A stretch of 6,784 nucleotides of DNA from an uncultured candidate division Zixibacteria bacterium. Lineage in GTDB: Bacteria > Zixibacteria > MSB-5A5 > GN15 > FEB-12. Position numbers and translations under genes: made by a program. The notes below the pieces were generated by a model. That model was not told the DNA's origin, made no database searches, and worked only from the letters and a program-made list of their open reading frames with translations. Location: NCBI GenBank assembly GCA_913009765.1, contig CAJVYT010000239.1:1-6784 (forward strand), read 5' to 3'. Positions 1 through 5,650 of the stretch are shown here, in pieces. Each line of letters opens with the position of its first letter. The first letter of the stretch is position 1.

Positions 1-673
1 TATCAAGATGCCACTTCTTTCCATCAGATAACCACAATTTAGTACCACTTGATACAACACCTTTTCCTACGCTCTCAAAACGACTCACACTCAATGGAAC
101 GATAGTCTTTGGCTGCAAAAGAATATTACCCTTTTCTTTATATGTTTCTATCTCAATTACTTTTATATCTACGCCATGTTCTCTCAACCATAGCGCCACA
201 CTGCCCAATTTGTCTTTTATCTCACTACCAAGCAATATAACTCGCTGATCCTGGTTGATATCAGGAATTTCATCTACGCTTGATTCCTGACAAAATCGCT
301 CATACACCGAGTTAAAGTTAAAATCTTTCTTACCAGAGTTATACAAATTAGCCTGCTTCTCAAAATCTTCGAATTTCCAGCTTGAAATATAACTAGCATA
401 CCTGGCCCCTTGCATATCAACAGGATCTTTAAGCTTCCCTCTCTTCAGCTCAATAATAACGGCATTACCTTGTGGATCTAATGCAAGTAAATCCAATCTA
501 TCTTTTACATCTTCTATAGTTACTTGCCTGCCAATAATAAGTAGCGGCTCGCCTAAAATAGACACATCCTTCTCTATCCAGTCTTCAAGGTGTGATTCTA
601 GTATTTGCTCTTTTGCAGGTTGTATTTCTTCTACTTTTTCTGGACCATCTTCTGTAATTTTCCAGATTGGCAT
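1..673 (-). CDS. NucS/DUF91-type PD-(D/E)xK nuclease-like protein, N-terminal part (C-terminus beyond the window)
   Basis: Translating the minus strand from the ATG at 673-671 gives 224 codons with no stop before the window edge, so the 3' end is missing. Residues 58-80 carry a PD-(D/E)xK nuclease core: D61 in RLDLLALD, then E75 and K77 in VIIELKRGK, with acidic residues E27 and E30 in the preceding helix. The DLL...ExK layout and the later segment around residues 160-192 (WLREHGVDIKVIEIE) match the endonuclease NucS/DUF91 group, whose known members cut DNA at mismatches or branched structures. The region after about residue 195 looks like the start of a further C-terminal domain (GTKLWLSDGKKWH). 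A strong Shine-Dalgarno, AGGGAGG at 685-679, lies 5 nt before the ATG and fixes the start. The gene is divergent from the five-gene operon and shares its promoter region. The nuclease fold is fairly secure. The substrate, and membership in the neighbouring system, are not. Confidence 0.8.
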   Translation of the reverse strand, partial: MPIWKITEDGPEKVEEIQPAKEQILESHLEDWIEKDVSILGEPLLIIGRQVTIEDVKDRLDLLALDPQGNAVIIELKRGKLKDPVDMQGARYASYISSWKFEDFEKQANLYNSGKKDFNFNSVYERFCQESSVDEIPDINQDQRVILLGSEIKDKLGSVALWLREHGVDIKVIEIETYKEKGNILLQPKTIVPLSVSRFESVGKGVVSSGTKLWLSDGKKWHLD

Positions 674-678
674 TACTA

Positions 679-685
679 CCTCCCT
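679..685 (-). promoter_or_regulatory. Strong ribosome binding site of the NucS-like gene
   Basis: On the minus strand AGGGAGG ends 5 nt before the ATG at 673. It is a near-consensus anti-16S match and decides the start codon of the leftward gene. Confidence 0.75.
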
Positions 686-750
686 ACATTTAAGTGCAAA
701 ACACCACCAAAACACGTATTTATTAACATATTCTTACTCTAATTTATTTA

Positions 751-779
751 TTGCAATTTATTAGTCTATTGGCTAACAT
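751..779 (+). promoter_or_regulatory. Candidate rightward sigma-70 promoter for the five-gene operon
   Basis: TTGCAA (751-756) and TAACAT (774-779) are each a 4/6 match to consensus and are separated by an ideal 17 nt. Initiation would fall near 786, about 26 nt before the ATG at 812. The hexamers overlap the leftward promoter, so the two would compete or be controlled together. This rests on motif matching only. Confidence 0.35.
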
Positions 780-792
780 CCATTGATGTCAA
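763..792 (-). promoter_or_regulatory. Candidate leftward sigma-70 promoter for the NucS-like gene
   Basis: Read on the minus strand, a perfect -35 hexamer TTGACA (792-787) is followed after 18 nt by TAGACT (768-763), a 4/6 match to the -10 consensus. Transcription would begin near 756, giving a leader of about 80 nt. The perfect -35 box is the strongest point. The weak -10 and the AT-rich setting keep this a prediction. Confidence 0.4.
774..791. promoter_or_regulatory. Imperfect inverted repeat, candidate operator between the divergent genes
   Basis: TAACATC and GATGTCA form 7-bp arms around a 4-nt spacer (CATT), with one mismatch between the arms. The 18-bp element covers the proposed rightward -10 and start site and also most of the proposed leftward -35 box. 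A dimeric repressor bound here would shut off both directions. The first gene of the operon encodes a ribbon-helix-helix-like protein with an AT-hook, so it is the natural candidate ligand. That link is inference. Confidence 0.4.
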
Positions 793-811
793 CAAATTTA
801 TATTCTTAGTT

Positions 812-1219
812 ATGGTAGCAAGAATCGGTGATAAAGTTAGAGTCAAACATAAGGATTTAGCTGGCCAGAGGGGCATTGTTCGTAAGGCAAACAATAAAGG
901 CCTTTTGATCGAACTGAATTCATCAAATGAGTCTATCTGGATACCAAAAAACGCAGTCACTAATTACAGTCTTGCTGCCCGTAAGGCCTGGAAGAATATG
1001 CCGAAACGACAGGTGGGTAGACCAAAGGGAAGCAAAGTAACGGACCGAATTTCAGTTACTCTACGTATAAACCGGGATAGTTGGAATAAATTTCGGTCAT
1101 TTGAATCAAACGGCCTCATTGAAGATAGAACGGCAGTTATTAACGACCTGATCGAACAGAAACTAGCATCTATAGAACATCGCCATGGCAAAAAAGCTCA
1201 GTGCAAATCGTCGGAATGA
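812..1219 (+). CDS. Small DNA-binding regulator: KOW-like + AT-hook + ribbon-helix-helix-like protein
   Basis: This 135-residue basic protein has three recognisable parts. Residues 3-50 resemble a KOW/SH3-like barrel (RIGDKVRVKHKDLAGQRGIV, then a strand and WIP). Residues 65-75 form an AT-hook-like segment with core GRPKG. Residues 78-122 have the strand-helix-helix pattern of ribbon-helix-helix repressors: a beta strand ISVTLRI followed by two predicted helices ending in NDLIEQKLASI. The ATG at 812 is the first standard start in the frame after the stop at 740-742. No Shine-Dalgarno is visible before it, so initiation is weak or unusual. The gene leads the operon, lies next to an inverted repeat, and overlaps the ATPase gene by 35 nt, all of which fit an autoregulator. 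A structural DNA-binding or nucleic-acid-recognition subunit is the alternative. The domain calls are by eye and the function is inferred. Confidence 0.72.
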   Translation: MVARIGDKVRVKHKDLAGQRGIVRKANNKGLLIELNSSNESIWIPKNAVTNYSLAARKAWKNMPKRQVGRPKGSKVTDRISVTLRINRDSWNKFRSFESNGLIEDRTAVINDLIEQKLASIEHRHGKKAQCKSSE

Positions 1220-2573
1220 AATCATAACTATGTTGGAGCAAGGCCAAGATAGACAATCTATTGCCTCTGTTATGGGGGTTTCCCCTGCTCAAGTATCTGC
1301 GGTCTCTGCTCATATAACGATGGGCACCTACGGTGCTTCAACAACTGCAGGCAGCGACTTATCTAACGAGGTAAGCGAAACAACAATGAATATGCTGAGC
1401 TCATTGCAAACAGCTCATCTAGACTCACTTGAACCTACCGATACTAATCCGATACCGTTAGGCATCAATGCCGATACAAATCAAACCGAGTATTGGAACC
1501 CCTATCCGAATGGTGGCTCACACAACCCTCATATCCTTATTTTAGGAGAAAGTGGAACCGGAAAAACCTATACAACCTCGTGTATCTTGGCTGAATTAGC
1601 TCAAGCCAATGTTCCTTCCATTGTCTTTGACTACGGACAAGGATTCTCTGCCGAATCCTTAGACCCGATTTTCTCTGAACATGCCAGCCCAATCGAGATT
1701 CAGGCCTCCAGAGATGGGATCGCAATAAATCCTTTGCAAATTTTCCCTTTTGATATGCATGGGCCTATTAACGTAGCCCAGCGCATTGCCGATACATTTT
1801 CAAGAGTCTATTCACGAATCGGAATTCAACAACATGCTGTTCTTAGACAAGCTATTTTAGAAGTATTTACTGATGCCGGAATAGTTGCAGAAACTCCTGA
1901 TACCTGGACTCTTGACTTACCCTCATTTTCGGCTGTACAGAAAAAACTAATTGATTACTCTATCGACCCAGACAACCCTGGTCGCAATCAAGCCTCCTCT
2001 GTTGCATCCCATATCTCAACCCTTTTTGTATTTAATACCTTTAGACCAGAAGGAGAAATGATCAATTGGTTTGATATTCTTCAATCCGGTGGGCACTGTT
2101 TCATAGTTCAACTAAAAGGCCTTGAACATTCACTAGAGCGAGCAGTAACTGAATTTTTGCTATGGAATTTTATTGGATTTGTTGACTCCTTGGGCCCTGG
2201 TCCTTTGCGAGCATTTATAGTACTAGACGAAGCGCATAAGCTTTCCTTTGACCAAGACTCTCCAGTAGAAAAACTACTAAGAGAAGGAAGAAAGTTTGGT
2301 TTAGGACTTATCCTTGCTTCACAACAACCTGATGACTTCTCCCCCATTGCTTTCTCGAATACTGCCACGAAAATAGTATTTCAAGTCGGTGATGATCGAG
2401 GATTGGTAGCGCGTCAACTATCTCGTAAAGTGAGAGGGTCTCATTCCTTTTCAGATATCGCTGAAATTATCTCTAAACTACCGCGTAGCTGGGCGTATGT
2501 TGTCTCAGAAAATGAAGGTCGAGTTGTTCGTATACTAAGTTTTTCTGAAAGAGAGCGCCAATGGAAGCAGTAA
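1185..2573 (+). CDS. HTH-fused HerA/FtsK-superfamily P-loop ATPase (DNA translocase-like)
   Basis: The 462-residue product starts with a helix-turn-helix-like segment (residues about 5-46: RQSIASVMGVSPAQVSAV, then AHITMGTY). A linker leads to a HerA/FtsK/VirB4-type ATPase core. Walker A is GESGTGKT at 121-128, preceded by a strand HILIL. The second strand ends in FDYGQGF (148-154), and INPLQIFPFD (181-190) resembles the NPL segment of VirB4/HerA proteins. Walker B is FIVLDEAH at 344-351 with E349 as the likely catalytic glutamate. A polar sensor segment, ASQQPDD, lies at 378-384. Such ATPases usually form hexamers that pump or thread DNA and work with a nuclease or effector partner. The N-terminal beta-barrel of classical HerA is absent and replaced by the HTH. 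The start overlaps the upstream gene by 35 nt without a clear Shine-Dalgarno, suggesting coupled translation. The superfamily call is secure; the exact branch is not. Confidence 0.9.
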   Translation: MAKKLSANRRNEIITMLEQGQDRQSIASVMGVSPAQVSAVSAHITMGTYGASTTAGSDLSNEVSETTMNMLSSLQTAHLDSLEPTDTNPIPLGINADTNQTEYWNPYPNGGSHNPHILILGESGTGKTYTTSCILAELAQANVPSIVFDYGQGFSAESLDPIFSEHASPIEIQASRDGIAINPLQIFPFDMHGPINVAQRIADTFSRVYSRIGIQQHAVLRQAILEVFTDAGIVAETPDTWTLDLPSFSAVQKKLIDYSIDPDNPGRNQASSVASHISTLFVFNTFRPEGEMINWFDILQSGGHCFIVQLKGLEHSLERAVTEFLLWNFIGFVDSLGPGPLRAFIVLDEAHKLSFDQDSPVEKLLREGRKFGLGLILASQQPDDFSPIAFSNTATKIVFQVGDDRGLVARQLSRKVRGSHSFSDIAEIISKLPRSWAYVVSENEGRVVRILSFSERERQWKQ

Positions 2574-3931
2574 GGATAGATAGCGAAAATTCCGCCTACA
2601 TATCTAGAGATAATCTGGCAAAGATTAAACTCGTCACCATTGCTGGGCCATTATTATGTAACCCTAATATGTCAGAAAGAGCTTCGATGCTGCTTTCCAA
2701 CCGGGCTAGGTGGGGAAGAGAAATGCCACTAGTAATGATAGCAGTACACAACGAACAAGAACTCAAGGCTGCAGATCGGCTCGTCAGTACATATGCTAAA
2801 CATGTGGCCGACTTCAGAATCGTTCAACAAAAAGGTCACAACGAAACGGTTGGGAATGCCATCGGTCTTTTCAGAGAGTATTTTGATCAATCTGCAGATC
2901 CGTTTACAGTAAAACGACAAAGCCTCTTCCTGACACGACGAGGTGGCAAGGGTAAGCCAAAATTTATATCGCCATTTACAGGAGGACAGGGCACTACGTG
3001 CGGGGAGTGGACACATGTTATGTCCCGGAAAAAAAACGGTACCATTTTGAAGGGATTCATGAAGGCATCTGTCGCTGTGGGGTTCTGCCCAGTAGGTTGC
3101 CCCTATTGTTATCTAAACATGCCTTACACAGACGGAATGGATGTTTCTTTGAATTGGGAAGACCTTAAGCAAGAGCTACTGGACAAGTGGATCGAGTATC
3201 GATGGCCTATTAATTTCGGGGAAACAAGCGGGCTGGTCGAATATGATGAATGGTTTGTAGACAACAATAACAATGGCTCAATGGTACAGTACATAATCGA
3301 TGCCTGTTCTTCGGCTAAAGTTACACCCTTCTTCTTAACAAAAATTCGCTACCCCGCCTATCTTAAGTTCCATGGAAAAGTGCAAACTGGTATTTCCCTA
3401 ATGCCAGAAGATGTGCGGGTTTGGCTGGCCCCAAACGGTTCCCCGACTGACGAGCTATTGGAAAGTCTTGCCTGGACTGTTTTTTCTGGCGCCGTGGACC
3501 CTGTGGTACGGCTTACCGTGATATGGCAACAAAAAGATTCTTATCCTGAATTGCTTACTCGATGCAAAGAATTACTTGGCAAAACTAATTGGAGATTAAC
3601 GTTGGATATTCTCCGATTCACGCCCACGACTGCATCAATTATTAATAATCGTTACCCGAAAGCTGCGGGGATCTTTGCTTCTGAACTTGATTCAGATAGC
3701 AAACTATCGCTAAGCCAGTTGGCCAAGAACGCAAGGGGCGCCAAAAAACTTAGGCCTAGCGAAGGTAGGCAGGCCAAAATATATACCTGGTTTAGGGATC
3801 AGTTAAATAACATTGGATGTAGTGATGTGATTCTAACTCCCTGTAAAGGTGATGCTAGTGAGCTACTGCCACTAGTGCGAAAGGGTGTGATTAAGGCTAT
3901 GCCATGTGCTTGTTACGGCAATAAACTATAG
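2561..3931 (+). CDS. Spore photoproduct lyase-like radical SAM protein
   Basis: The cluster motif C176-x3-C180-x2-C183 in GFCPVGCPYCYLN matches the SPL (SplB) branch of radical SAM enzymes, which bind a [4Fe-4S] cluster and cleave S-adenosylmethionine. Downstream segments follow the SPL order: a GE-type motif in NFGETSGLVEYD (218-229), FFLTKIRYPAYL (257-268), ISLMPEDV (278-285) and LRFTPTTASII (351-361). The protein has 456 residues against about 340 in classical SPL. Most of the excess is an unrecognised N-terminal region of about 165 residues. The position where SPL carries its hydrogen-donor cysteine, as I recall the family, falls in the GETSG segment here and is not cysteine. Additional cysteines sit at the extreme C-terminus (C449, C451). 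The gene overlaps the ATPase gene by 13 nt. Radical chemistry on nucleic acid or nucleotide is inferred; the substrate is unknown, and classical thymine-dimer repair is unlikely. Confidence 0.85.
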   Translation: MEAVRIDSENSAYISRDNLAKIKLVTIAGPLLCNPNMSERASMLLSNRARWGREMPLVMIAVHNEQELKAADRLVSTYAKHVADFRIVQQKGHNETVGNAIGLFREYFDQSADPFTVKRQSLFLTRRGGKGKPKFISPFTGGQGTTCGEWTHVMSRKKNGTILKGFMKASVAVGFCPVGCPYCYLNMPYTDGMDVSLNWEDLKQELLDKWIEYRWPINFGETSGLVEYDEWFVDNNNNGSMVQYIIDACSSAKVTPFFLTKIRYPAYLKFHGKVQTGISLMPEDVRVWLAPNGSPTDELLESLAWTVFSGAVDPVVRLTVIWQQKDSYPELLTRCKELLGKTNWRLTLDILRFTPTTASIINNRYPKAAGIFASELDSDSKLSLSQLAKNARGAKKLRPSEGRQAKIYTWFRDQLNNIGCSDVILTPCKGDASELLPLVRKGVIKAMPCACYGNKL

Positions 3932-3939
3932 ATCTAAGC

Positions 3940-3948
3940 AAGGAGAGG
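3940..3948 (+). promoter_or_regulatory. Strong ribosome binding site of the GHKL ATPase gene
   Basis: AAGGAGAGG lies in the 21-nt gap after the radical SAM gene, with AGGAG ending 7 nt before the ATG at 3953. It is the only strong Shine-Dalgarno inside the operon, suggesting that this product is made in excess or independently of upstream translation. It also settles the start codon. Confidence 0.75.
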
Positions 3949-3952
3949 AAAC

Positions 3953-5632
3953 ATGACTACTAAAGATTGGAAAACCTTGGCAACCTCAGAACAGCGTACA
4001 CTCCTGGAGCACAATACAGACGAAGAACTTGTAGATAAATTTAATCAAGATGTCTTATTTTACTCGGATATTAGAAAATTTTTTAGTGAGATACCGTCTC
4101 AGACTATACAGGCTGTCCCAAAGCCGCATTTTCCGCCAAAGGAACTGATAATTACTGCTCGTCGAGATCTATCTTTTTTTGAGGCCAATTTTGAATTGTT
4201 TGATAACTCTATAGATAAATGGCGAACTCTAGGTATGAAAAATTCATTGAATATAGAACTGGCCTACGATATTAATCACAGTATTGGTCGTTATAGAGAC
4301 AATGCTGGTGGTATGAATGAAAATGAGGTTTATAAAGTATTTATTCCCGGAGAAACTACCAATAACGATTTTAGCAAACCGGTAATTGGTTCGTTTGGCA
4401 TGGGAGCAAAAAAAGGCATATTCCGATTGACGGATGGAGCTAAGGTTGTTTCCTGTACTTCTGATGAATTTTCTGCCACTAGCGAGGTTCCTGAGAAATG
4501 GGAACAGACACCTTCCTGGGAGACACTAGATGGACGAGCAGAACCTATTGGTTTTGGGTGTACTGAAATTTATCTGTACAAATTATTTGATCCACCCTCA
4601 CAATCTGATATTGATGAATTGATAAAAAAAGCTAGTCAAGTATATGGTCCATTGTTGAAGGGGGATGATGAAACTCCAAAAATCAATATTTCAGTAAATG
4701 GGGTCCCCGTTACTTCACCTAGGTCCATTAATTGGTCTGGAGCAGAAAGTGCCCGCCCAAGAATCTACGACTACACCCATACTTTTAGGAATTTTCTAGA
4801 CACTGGAAGAAATGTTCAGCTAAACGTCCGGTTTGTTTGTGGTCTTACGCAGAAATCCACTGGACGGGCTTTAGACAAAGAAAGCGACTGGGGCATAGAC
4901 GTTTATGGAAACGGAAGATTAATTGAACCCCATTTAAAAGACGTTTTTGGCTTTGGTACCTCTGGATTAGGTAAAAATAGCCCAGGAGTAAAGTATTTCA
5001 GAGGTCTCCTATTTATTACTGGCCATAGTATTGGAATCCCTTGGGACACACACAAGCGCCAGTACCTACAAGACCATATTGTTAGCGCGTGGCTAAAGCA
5101 ACATCTTAGAAAGATAATTAAATCTTACTACAATATATCCTCTAGATTTGCTTCGGACACTACTAAGAGAAAAGATATTTTGGAGGGATCCGTTTTTGAG
5201 GGAAGTCCTGATGTATACAAGATATCTCCGGGCGGTGGGATATCTGACGATATGCTACCTAAATGGATATACGGAAAGACATCCACCAGTAATAAAACCA
5301 CTAACAGTCCGCCGTCTCAAAACGAGACTGATGATAAAAACACTGGGGATGATAGCGACGAGTCCAATGCAGTTCTAGGAGAAACTGATGATACTAGTCT
5401 AGTAGTTGAAATTCCCTTCGCACAATCTGACTTCTCAAAACAGTTAGAGCGATTCTCTGCAGCTGATGATGAAGAACTAGCTACCGCTATTTCTGATTGC
5501 TTGATAAGTGGTATCGCATTTCAACTGTCCAAAAAAGAATTAGATTCTGCCCTCTCTGCCTTCCATTTAGAAGATCCTATTGAACTATCAGATCTTTTAA
5601 AAGAACAGTTAATAAAAAAAATTGGCCAATAG
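3953..5632 (+). CDS. GHKL ATPase, MORC/MutL/Hsp90-like
   Basis: The 559-residue product has the full Bergerat-fold signature. The N box is ELFDNSIDKW (81-90), with E81 as likely catalytic base and N85 as magnesium ligand. The G1 box is DNAGGM (116-121), the G2 box is GSFGMGAKKG (146-155), and a G3-like GFGCTEI lies at 200-206. An S5-like transducer follows, with VYGNGRLIEP (317-326) and WDTHKRQY (364-371). K368 sits where MORC/MutL-type proteins place the lysine that contacts the ATP gamma-phosphate. Residues about 441-482 are a polar, acidic, low-complexity linker, followed by a helical tail (495-559). ATP-driven dimerisation into a clamp on DNA is the family behaviour. Bacterial MORC-like ATPases are known in restriction-modification-like loci. 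No histidine-kinase features are present. The ATPase assignment is firm; the role as a clamp in this operon is inference. Confidence 0.9.
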   Translation: MTTKDWKTLATSEQRTLLEHNTDEELVDKFNQDVLFYSDIRKFFSEIPSQTIQAVPKPHFPPKELIITARRDLSFFEANFELFDNSIDKWRTLGMKNSLNIELAYDINHSIGRYRDNAGGMNENEVYKVFIPGETTNNDFSKPVIGSFGMGAKKGIFRLTDGAKVVSCTSDEFSATSEVPEKWEQTPSWETLDGRAEPIGFGCTEIYLYKLFDPPSQSDIDELIKKASQVYGPLLKGDDETPKINISVNGVPVTSPRSINWSGAESARPRIYDYTHTFRNFLDTGRNVQLNVRFVCGLTQKSTGRALDKESDWGIDVYGNGRLIEPHLKDVFGFGTSGLGKNSPGVKYFRGLLFITGHSIGIPWDTHKRQYLQDHIVSAWLKQHLRKIIKSYYNISSRFASDTTKRKDILEGSVFEGSPDVYKISPGGGISDDMLPKWIYGKTSTSNKTTNSPPSQNETDDKNTGDDSDESNAVLGETDDTSLVVEIPFAQSDFSKQLERFSAADDEELATAISDCLISGIAFQLSKKELDSALSAFHLEDPIELSDLLKEQLIKKIGQ

Positions 5633-5646
5633 AGCTTCACTCTATT
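5628..5646 (+). promoter_or_regulatory. Intercistronic hairpin spanning the GHKL stop codon
   Basis: AATAGAG (5628-5634) and CTCTATT (5640-5646) are perfect 7-bp complementary arms around a 5-nt loop (CTTCA). The stem contains the TAG stop of the GHKL gene (5630-5632) and ends 4 nt before the next ATG, where a Shine-Dalgarno would normally be. It lacks a GC-rich stem and U-tract, so it is not a convincing terminator. A role in limiting or coupling translation of the last gene is more likely. Confidence 0.5.
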
Positions 5647-5650
5647 AACT

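Larger units (their letters stand above)
741..801 (+). repeat. AATTTAT short direct repeats in the intergenic region
   Basis: AATTTATT occurs at 741-748 and 755-762, and AATTTAT recurs at 795-801. The first two copies are 14 bp apart. They flank and overlap the candidate promoters. AT-rich minor-groove sites of this kind would suit the AT-hook seen in the downstream protein, but repeats this short also arise by chance in AT-rich DNA. Confidence 0.3.

Noticed and set aside
766..1191. Two minus-strand ORFs (766-960 and 964-1191) opposite the regulator gene
   Set aside because: They are antisense shadows of a clearly protein-like plus-strand gene, have no ribosome binding site, and show no recognisable domain.
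1537..2368. Minus-strand ORFs at 1537-1725 and 2108-2368
   Set aside because: They lie entirely antisense to the ATPase gene, including its Walker motifs, and their compositions (Arg/Trp- or Ser-rich) look like reverse-frame noise.
2729..3016. Minus-strand 95-residue ORF inside the radical SAM gene
   Set aside because: Antisense shadow with a cysteine-rich, unstructured composition and no start signal.
5148..5378. Plus-strand 76-residue ORF in another frame of the GHKL gene
   Set aside because: It coincides with the GHKL protein's C-terminal region and low-complexity linker, where alternative frames stay open by chance, and it has no independent start signal.
5628..5650. Intrinsic terminator between the GHKL gene and the last gene
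   Set aside because: The hairpin has only two G-C pairs and no U-tract after it, and the next gene starts 4 nt later, so termination is unlikely.
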